Position numbers and translations under genes: made by a program. Below, piece by piece: positions 25,156 to 64,000 of a stretch of 64,000 nucleotides of DNA; within the stretch, counting starts at the first letter, position 1; each line of letters starts with the position of its first letter. The stretch is from assembly GCA_963989245.1 (NCBI GenBank), contig OZ022341.1, forward strand, positions 51,203,933 to 51,267,932, written 5' to 3'. Source of the stretch: Nansenia antarctica (Eukaryota > Chordata > Actinopteri > Argentiniformes > Microstomatidae). The notes beneath the pieces were generated by a model, which worked only from the letters and a program-made list of their open reading frames with translations, was not told the origin of the DNA and searched no databases.

Positions 25156-25485
25156 ATCTGTCTGTGTCTCTGTCTGTCTGTCTGTCTGTCTGTTGATCTT
25201 TGTGTGTGTGCATGTGACAGTGGTTATTGAACTCTGAGAGGGCTACAATGACAAACTGTGAGGGAAAGACACCAATGTGAAGGACATTGAGAGAGAACAG
25301 GGATTCAACAGTTCCAACCAGACAAATCCATGTTTAGTACATACAACATCATCACCATCTGTGCCTGGCAGTTCTGGACCCCTGTTCTGTAGGAGATCAC
25401 TCCGGATCAAGCCCTTCTGTATATCTGTGTATATATCTCTCTCCTTCTCTTCCTCTATTTTCCTTTCTCCACCTTCCTCTTTTTC
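23201..25485. other. Intergenic or cngb1 3'UTR side; nothing firm
   Basis: Contains (TC)n at 24700-24743, and (TG)n followed by (TCTG)n at 25103-25192. A minus-strand AATAAA (plus TTTATT) near 24300 is the nearest obvious poly(A) signal downstream of the cngb1 stop. Confidence 0.35.
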
Positions 25486-55975
<30,490 letters not shown>

Positions 55976-55978
55976 CCT

Positions 55979-55979
55979 G

Positions 55980-56046
<67 letters not shown>
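55979..56046. repeat. (CA)n forming the tract of the exon 2 acceptor
   Basis: About 33 CA (TG on the gene strand) ending in TTTCAG at the acceptor of the start-codon exon. Confidence 0.95.
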
Positions 56047-56048
<2 letters not shown>

Positions 56049-56069
56049 AACACACTGCAACATGAACAC

Positions 56070-56219
56070 ACCGTGGAGGCTGGTAGAGGTAGAAATCGAA
56101 AGACGGGCTCATTGTATTATATGGAATGGAATAAGGAATCAAGCTTGATACCATTCCTGATTCCATTCCATGCATTAGAATGAGCCGTTCACCCATTTCT
56201 ACCTCCACCAACCTCCACT
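56070..56219. mobile_element. Palindromic MITE of the GGAGGCTGGTGGAGG family
   Basis: ggaggctggtagaggtagaa left and ttctacctccaccaacctcc right, inverted centre around tgaatacc/ggtatcaa. Confidence 0.85.
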
Positions 56220-56652
56220 GTCACCAAACAATGGGCCAGATATACCATGTACATTTCACATTAAACACTCCATTTCTTTCATGGCATGCAAACAGAGAAC
56301 GGACAAATAATCCGTCTAATAATTCTATATTTTGTGCCAATTCTGTGACTCCCTGTCCTGTGCTCCCTGCTGTGGGTGAATCGGGCTGTTTCTATGGCTG
56401 AGTGTCAGTCTCAATCAGCCTTAACTGCCACTGACTGTAATCTACCTGGAGGGGGGGGGGGGAGTTCAGCTGCAGAAAATAGCTTTGTCACTGAACATCT
56501 CAGAGAGAAGGACAATCCTCTCTATATTCCAGACCAGTATGGTACATCAATGACTGTGCCCTCCAGGTGAAGCAACAGGTAGTTGGCTACCATCGCTGTG
56601 TAGTCAAAAACACTGAGGCTAAACAGCCTGGTAAATCCATTAAAGAGTGTTT

Positions 56653-56720
<68 letters not shown>

Positions 56721-57459
56721 ATGCGTGACATCGTCAGCCTTGGCAGGCAGCCAAGGACTTGCTGAGCAGACTGTCTCTCTCTCCTCCTGAACGTCACGGC
56801 AGCTCTCAGCTCATTAACCTGTCTGTCTCTCTCCTGAGGAAGGTGCTGTCACCCATAGAGCCTGAGCAGCAGGGATAAAAGGGCCTTTACACCGATGTAC
56901 TGTACTACATGCAATAAGCTCTTAAACGCAGCGCTTTAAATGGCTCGCCAGTCGCCACACAGTCTTATTGGATAGAGAAAACACTGAATCCAGCAGAAAC
57001 ACATGCAGTGACGTTGATTGAATTAATAAAACCAAGCAACAGATGAAAATACTGATGACACAGTGATTGGTTAAACAAGCTGACAACACTGTCAAGGCAC
57101 GGAGTAACCAAAAGTAGGGATACTGTACTCGCTTAGAACAAAGGGTTCCTAAAGGATTCTTCTCTCACAGGGACAGTCGAAGGACCTTTTGGTTCTAGGT
57201 AGCACCTTTGTTTCTACTATGGCCCACACGCTGTGGAGTGTTGCTAGGACACCTACATTACCAAGACTCTGTAGATTAAACAGCACTGTATTCTGTTATA
57301 TTGGGTTTTCATAAGGTGTGCAATGGTCCCATCCCTGGTCCTGGAGAGCCCCAGAATATTCAGGCTTTTGTTGCCAACCAACCAAGACTAAAACACTTAT
57401 TTCACCTAACCATTCTAGACCATATGTAGCTGAATCCATTGTACAAATGCCTGTACACC

Positions 57460-57567
57460 AGGGGAGGCAGGTAGAGGTAGAAATCAGAGGACGGGCTCAC
57501 TATAATGCATGGAATGGAAAGAGGAATGGCATCAATGAGCCCATCCTCCGATTTCTACCTCCACTCC
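57460..57567. mobile_element. Palindromic MITE, short copy
   Basis: ggggaggcaggtaga...atttctacctccact; same family, about 108 bp. Confidence 0.8.
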
Positions 57568-57743
57568 TGTACACACAGTAGCTCTATGGAACTGGGACCG
57601 ACATGGCTCCAGGGCTAGGGTTAGTGGCCTCTCGTCTGGGGGTAGTTTAGGGGAGCATAAGTGGTCTACGGTGGGGATGGGGGTCTACGTGTGGGTGGTC
57701 TATGCTAAGTCTACGGTAGGGATGGGGATCTACAGGGTCTTAC

Positions 57744-57860
57744 CTGAGGGCTTCAGCAGTGGCCCAGCATCCCAGTGGCAGTGAGGGTGTGCAGGCTGCA
57801 GGGCGCTGGGTGATGTGGGAGGATTATTGCTAGCTGGGCTCTGCTTACAGGATTACTGCC
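57744..57860 (-). other. cngb1: Candidate cngb1 noncoding first exon
   Basis: Exon 2 has a splice acceptor one base before its ATG, so a 5'UTR exon must lie upstream. A strong donor CCCTCAG|GTAAGACC (GT at 57742-57743) fits. An upstream ATG near the end opens a five-codon reading frame (MLGHC, stop). The exon start is unknown. Confidence 0.5.
57821..57855 (-). promoter_or_regulatory. Two CRX/OTX-type TAATCC sites
   Basis: GGATTA on plus at 57821-57826 and 57850-57855, reading TAATCC on the gene strand, about 80 and 110 bp upstream of the candidate first-exon donor. CRX binds this hexamer in photoreceptor promoters. Six-base motifs are frequent by chance. Confidence 0.35.
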
Positions 57861-58213
57861 GGAAGGACAGCACAGGGTGGGGGCTGAGGTTAGCCAAGCA
57901 GACTAAAGGAGAACCCCAGAGAACATGGAAGAGGAACCAGAGAGGGCCCAATGGTCCAGCACCAAAAACTCAAAGTCCAGTACTATAAAACTACAAAACA
58001 AAAAAAGGAATGTAGCAAAACACAATTTTTTTTCTTGTAAAACACTTCGGATCTAGAGTCTAGACTAGAGTACCTGTGGTGCTTTTTAGAATGAACGTAT
58101 CTGTATCATTCTGATCTAGATTAGAAATGGTGAAATACTGGGCCCAGAACATTGAACCAATCAGAGACACTGTAACCATTTGTGTTTGTTTTATTGATTT
58201 CTAGCTTCACACA

Positions 58214-58898
58214 TAGGGCTTTCACACCGGCAAAGAACCGTGCCGGTTCGCGTTCGCGAACCAAGTCTGGAACCGGCCTGCGCGTTCAGACCGAAGCTCA
58301 ATTGGTTCGGAACCTGAAAAGTTGGTTCGCAGCGGGCACCAAAAAATAGTGGTTCTCAAGCGCGAACCAAAACGTAGAACAGTCACGTCGTCAGTGGGTG
58401 TGTCCTATTCTAGGCTGCAGAGACCAGCAAGGAGGAAGTAGACAAAATGTAATCTAATCTAAATCTAATCATTAGTGATCAAAAACAATATCAAAAGTGT
58501 CATTATTCTCTCTATCTTCCTCACATGCTCAGCAAACACACACACGCACACGCGCGCGGACATGCGCGAACGCGAATTTCGTAAGCCATTTCTATTCCAG
58601 TAATGGAGCAGCTGATTAGTAAAAGAACGCATATAGAAAGTGTCTTTTGTTTTGTTTCACAGAAAATTGTGTTTATTTCAGATACTGTAGTAGTGGAAGA
58701 TATTATCCTCTTTTCCAGTGAAGTAGCTGCCATCTAGTTGTGAATTGTTTTGTTTATCCCGCCCCTTCATCACCCAGCGTTGATGACGCGGATGGTTCAG
58801 GTTACACTGGTATGAACGCGGGCTCGTTCGCCAGACAGCACCAAGGTTCAGAGGTTTCCGAACGCGAACGCGAACCGGCACGGTTCTTTGCCGGTGCA
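58214..58898. mobile_element. MITE with CG-rich inverted ends
   Basis: CACCGGCAAAGAACCGTGCC + GGTTCGCGTTCG at 58224 and its inverse near 58865-58896. The outermost right bases have diverged, so the target duplication is unreadable. Confidence 0.75.
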
Positions 58899-59770
58899 GA
58901 CATGTGTGCAGTTTGAGTTTATTGTGTTAGATTATTAGTGCTTCTTTGATTGCATGTAAACAAGACTGACCTCTTTCTAGGCCTTGTTGTTTTAGTTCAC
59001 TGTGGACCTCGTGTCAGACAGTTCACTAAACTGTTTGGGTTGTAACAAGATCAGGACCCACTTGTGAGACTTAGGGCAATGTGGGATTGATACATCAATT
59101 TTTGGACTTTTAAAGTTGGATGTTGACTCTTGAAGAACGTACGTTATGCATGCCTTATGAGCTTAGCTCATCACTCATAACTGTTTTATACCATCAGCAC
59201 CAAACATATAAGCTTGTTTTACTCCATTGTTTGTGAACAATGCAATTATAAACAAACAGCTTCAAAACATGGTTCATTTTGATCTCATGGATGGTCAGTC
59301 CAATCCATAACTCTGTCTGAATTGCATCCATAATTCTGCTTGAATTTGAGAGTGGTTACATTTCTCCAGCCCCATCCCTCACAGAGACAATGCTTTGTTG
59401 TTCTGTGAATCCCAGATTGCCCTTTTAAAACTAAGGTATCCTTGTTAGAGTATAGTTTCTGTTGTCTGTCCTGTGTTGTCCTGTTTTTTTGCATCTGTTT
59501 TTGTATACACGTGAAAAAAGTATAAACGCACTTACTGTAATGCCAAAGCAAATTCCTATATGTGTATGCATAATGGCAATAAACGTTATCTGAATCTGAA
59601 TCTGAATCAGAGTTTGATGACTTTCTGAGAGTCACTGCAAACTGTCTAATTTGATCTCTGTGCAAAAGTAAATGCTTTGTTCTATACTTGTCATTGTTTG
59701 ACTCTCTTAGAGATATTGAGATGTTCACTGGCAGTTTGGAAGAGGAATTATGGTATAATAACATAATATA

Positions 59771-59925
59771 TGCCATTTAGCAGATACTTTCATCCAAAGC
59801 AGCTTGCAGTACTGTGAGTGCATCCATGTTTAGCATACGGTATATAGTGCTAGCAGGAATCAAATCCCTAACCGAGGCATTGCTAGTACCACGCTCTACC
59901 AACTGAACCACAGAGGACAACCAAT
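59771..59925 (-). mobile_element. tRNA-derived SINE (inverted)
   Basis: gccatttagcagatactttc (tail, inverted) and gctctaccaactgaaccaca (A box, inverted); same family as 54963-55093. Confidence 0.75.
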
Positions 59926-60214
59926 ACCCTTACCAATACTCTATCCACCCTCTCCATTACTCAGTGATTATACCATCCCCCACTCGCCCCCACCCTGCTT
60001 TCTCCTTGTCACGTACAGTCCTTCATCAACCCTTTGAACTGATTTCTCAGAAAACTTGTCCTGCTAGCTCCTCCCCCTTCACATGTGTCTCCTCCAATCA
60101 TAGCATTAGAGAGTGATGGGACAACAATGCCTTACCCAGTGTAATATAACTTCCTCTCCAGTAATACCCTCTTTACTGTACGCCAACAGAACACCAGTCA
60201 CAGGAAGGAGAGAA

Positions 60215-60438
<224 letters not shown>

Positions 60439-60617
60439 GCAGTTGTGTGTTTGCTGTGGGAAAATAAGTGAAGGGCTTGTTGAGTGGGTCACTTTTGTTC
60501 TTAAAATAGGATAAGATGTTTTACAGCATTCTGAGTACTTGTTATGTCTTTGGCCAGGTAAAAGCATGTGTTCACTGCGATGTGTTCATTGTGAAGGACC
60601 GTGAAGATTGGCATACA

Positions 60618-60771
60618 GCAGGGGAGGCCGATGGAGGTAGCAATCAGAGGATGGGCTTATTGTAATGCATGGAATGGAATGAGGTATGGTGTCAAACCCG
60701 TGTATTATTTGGTTCCATACATTACAATGAGTCTGTCTTCTGATTTCTACCTCCACCAGCCTCCTCTGGCA
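60618..60771. mobile_element. Palindromic MITE of the GGAGGCTGGTGGAGG family
   Basis: caggggaggccgatggaggt at the left and acctccaccagcctcctctg at the right. Confidence 0.85.
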
Positions 60772-61053
60772 TACATTGTTCCAGTGTGTCCTTAGTCACT
60801 GCACTGCCTGTCAGGTAGGCTGTGTCACTCTCAGCTACTGTAATAGCGGAGGGAGCACATCTAACGATATTCATGTGGCCCCTAGGAGGATTAGCTGCTA
60901 ACGAGGCTAAGTCCACCATCAGCAAAAGAGAGGATTGGGCTGCTGGTCAGGAGGTCAGGTGGACAAAGCCCCACCAGTCTGAAGCTTGGGTGACACACAG
61001 AGAGGCCTGAAATAAAAGATATTAGATCAAATATGTGTGTATGTGTGTATGTG

Positions 61054-63725
61054 CAACCTGGTCTCACACGGCAGCCGTCAGGATTCGACGTCTGTCGTTC
61101 GTCTCCAAACGTCGAATTCCGACGAGAAAACGAGCTCTGAAAGCACAGGGGTGCGCCTGTTATGTGCGCCTGTCGGGCTGCACGCCACATTTTGAGATAC
61201 AAGCGCTTCAACGTTCATTCATTTGGAACTGCGAGAATGAGTAACGTTAGCCCGATTGCACTTGCATTAATAAAGCGTTATATAAATATAATTAATTATT
61301 ATTATTATTGCCTACAGCTAATTGTTACAAGGTGAGAGCTAAAATAACATACATGTAACGTTAGCCAGCAATAGCTAGACTAGATATATATAGCTAGATA
61401 TAGTCACTATATAGTCTAAATGCAACCTGGTCTCACACGGCAGACGTCAGGATTCGGATGTAATATTAAACTCCCATATTTATTCTTTAAACAAACAAAT
61501 CTGGGGGAGTGGTCGGAGTTAACGAGATATTGTTCCAATCCATTACCTGGCCATTACCTGCCTGTGAAAAGTATGAAAAGTTTGCATTGCCTAGCGTATC
61601 AAATACCATGACATAGATTCAGACTTTTATGTCTTGAAATCAGAAGTCCTCCCAAGCCAAAGACAAGATAGGTTGTCTTACAATCCGTGCGTTTAATTGC
61701 AAACTTCCACATAGCCCCCCCTCCCAAATTTCGTTGTTTGGTACCTGTACTATATCAATGACAATAAAGACCATTCATTCATTCATTCATTCATTCATTC
61801 ATACAAAACCGCCAGTTCACCGAAGCTCTCCTTTCCTCAACGCAACACCCGCCCGCCGTTTTAAGCGTACCTAACTCTATGGAGGGTGGATCGTGCCACA
61901 TTTAAATGCAATACACACATCGGAATGCAATACACACATCGGAATGCAATACACGTGTAACACTAAATACAATGCAAAAATACGGCATATTTGTGCCAAA
62001 ATAAAATCAATGTGTATTACATTTGAGCGCAGCGTATTACACTTGGTCATGAGTGTATTCCATTGAGCATGTGTATTACATTTGGTCACGAGTGTATTCA
62101 AAATGTGGCCTATTAAAATCTGTTCTCCGTTGGTTGTATCTCAAAATGTGGCCTATTAAAATCTGTTCTCCGTTGGTTGTATCTCAAAATGATGTGGCCT
62201 AACTAATGATGTGGCCTAACTAATTAATGCAAGTGCAGCCAGGGGCGTGTCCAGGGGGTGGCCTGGGGTAGCACGTGCCACCCCTGAAATCTGATTGGCC
62301 ACCCCAGGTGCCACCCCCCTGATTGATTGGCACACAGCTGACATGATGTATATAATTTGATGTAAAGAACTCTCAAAAAACACATACGAAATATTGTTTT
62401 AAGTACAATAAAGCTTTATTTCTTTTAAGAACGTGTGGAGTGCATCTCCAGCAGTGCGATATCTGTAAACATACTATCTGTAGACTCTCCGCTCAGGGTT
62501 GCCAGATGGGATTGACAATTTCGAGCCTAACCAGTCTAAAAACAGCTAAATCCACAAAAAAACAGCCCATCTGGCAACCCTGTCTCCGCTGCTTCAAACT
62601 CTTCCACCGACACTCGAATGGAATACACTCATGACCAAATGTAATACGCTGCGCTCAAATGTAATACACATGCTCAATGGAATACACTCGTGACCAAATG
62701 TAATACACATGCTCAATGGAATACACTCATGACCAAATGTAATACGCTGCGCTCAAATGTAATAAACATTGATTTTATTTTGGCACAAATATGCCGTATT
62801 TTTGCATTGTATTTAGTGTTACACGTGTATTGCATTCCGATGTGTGTATTGCATTCCGATGTGTGTATTGCATTTAAATGTGGCACGATCCACCCTCCAT
62901 AGAGTTAGGTACGCTTAAAACGGCGGGCGGGTGTTGCGTTGAGGAAAGGAGAGCTTCGGTGAACTGGCGGTTTTGTATGAATGAATGAATGAATGAATGA
63001 ATGAATGGTCTTTATTGTCATTGATATAGTACAGGTACCAAACAACGAAATTTGGGAGGGGGGGCTATGTGGAAGTTTGCAATTAAACGCACGGATTGTA
63101 AGACAACCTATCTTGTCTTTGGCTTGGGAGGACTTCTGATTTCAAGACATAAAAGTCTGAATCTATGTCATGGTATTTGATACGCTAGGCAATGCAAACT
63201 TTTCATACTTTTCACAGGCAGGTAATGGCCAGGTAATGGATTGGAACAATATCTCGTTAACTCCGACCACTCCCCCAGATTTGTTTGTTTAAAGAATAAA
63301 TATGGGAGTTTAATATTACATCCGAATCCTGACGTCTGCCGTGTGAGACCAGGTTGCATTTAGACTATATAGTGACTATATCTAGCTATATATATCTAGT
63401 CTAGCTATTGCTGGCTAACGTTACATGTATGTTATTTTAGCTCTCACCTTGTAACAATTAGCTGTAGGCAATAATAATAATAATTAATTATATTTATATA
63501 ACGCTTTATTAATGCAAGTGCAATCGGGCTAACGTTACTCATTCTCGCAGTTCCAAATGAATGAACGTTGAAGCGCTTGTATCTCAAAATGTGGCGTGCA
63601 GCCCGACAGGCGCACATAACAGGCGCACCCCTGCGCTTTCAGAGCTCGTTTTCTCGTCGGAATTCGACGTTTGGAGACGAACGACAGACGTCGAATCCTG
63701 ACGGCTGCCGTGTGAGACCAGGTTG
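61054..63725. mobile_element. 2.67-kb element made of two about 1.04-kb inverted arms
   Basis: 61054-62099 and 62682-63725 are reverse complements with few differences; both ends are CAACCTGGTCTCACACGGCA. The element sits in a (GTAT/TG)n tract, with gtatgtg on both sides. The arms contain a SINE tail with (ATTC)n and a short direct copy of the end at 61422. The 582-bp spacer holds a 43-bp tandem duplication. No long ORF. Confidence 0.9.
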
Positions 63726-64000
63726 GTATGTGTGTATGTGTGTGTGTGTGTGTGTGTATGTGTGTGTGTGTTTGAAAGATTAATAGGGCCAACATCGTAT
63801 CTCCTTGACGTCTCTCTCTCTTATCTTGTCTTTCCTATACTTGAATGACGACACACCCTTGTCCAACACACAAATGTTTGACAACAGTTGTCGGGTTGGG
63901 TTAAATACTATATTCTGATTCAGCCTGGTTGTAAGGCAGGCAATGCTTAACCCATCGCTAGTTCAAACAGACCTTAGTAGACTTCAAACACAAAGAGACA
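63726..64000. other. Right flank; nothing recognised
   Basis: Short (TG)n to about 63770, then unique-looking sequence. Confidence 0.4.

Overview
This is a vertebrate, almost certainly teleost, genomic window. It has widely spaced small exons with GT/AG borders, many (CA)n/(GA)n tracts, two 200-base N gaps, and fish-typical transposons (Tc1, hAT, PIF/Harbinger-like MITEs, L2-type LINEs, an RLE-type non-LTR element, tRNA-derived SINEs). Several copies of a palindromic repeat that begins GGGAGGCTGGTGGAGG suggest a protacanthopterygian fish (salmonid/pike/smelt grade). That placement is from memory of the repeat and is not proven.

Two host genes are visible, both on the minus strand. At the left edge (89-487) lies what I read as the first coding exon of kifc3, a minus-end-directed kinesin. 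The main gene is cngb1, the rod/olfactory cyclic-nucleotide-gated channel beta subunit, spanning about 25486 to 55976 plus a probable 5'UTR exon at 57744. kifc3 and cngb1 are also adjacent and co-oriented in human, which supports both calls. I resolve 36 coding exons, nearly all with compatible splice phase. The 5' part (55976-33665) encodes the GARP region: five 'W...VPQP' R-repeats, each on its own exon, then a long Glu/Lys/Ser/Thr-rich exon (37312-38778). The 3' part (33692-25486) encodes the calmodulin-site region, S1-S6 with the beta-type pore motif IGGLPDP, the C-linker, the cyclic-nucleotide-binding domain, and a C-terminus resembling mammalian CNGB1. One exon group (end of S4, S5, pore turret) is missing and falls in the N gap at 29175-29374.

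Layout: 1-4040 kifc3 exon and intron or 5' flank; 4041-14735 a multi-level nest of DNA transposons containing a hAT invaded by a young RLE retrotransposon, a hAT MITE and a Harbinger-like element inserted into its own kind; 16100-18380 a LINE; 19361-21195 a SINE split by Tc1; 21.2-25.4 kb intergenic; 25.5-57.8 kb cngb1, with a large transposon-filled intron at 41.5-48.7 kb; 58.2-63.7 kb upstream flank with MITEs and a 2.7 kb element made of two 1.04-kb inverted arms.

The least expected pattern is in the cngb1 introns. Three independent minisatellites amplify splice-site sequence: 42 bp x 12 and 37 bp x 8 carry copies of the real 5' splice site of the adjoining exon, and a 21-26 bp x 12 array repeats a perfect-looking 3' splice site just upstream of a 25-nt microexon. 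Other splice sites abut long (TG)n tracts. There is also a phase-compatible candidate terminal exon (32767-33056) that would give a channel-less, GARP-like product. I see no prokaryotic-type system, CRISPR array or viral gene set.
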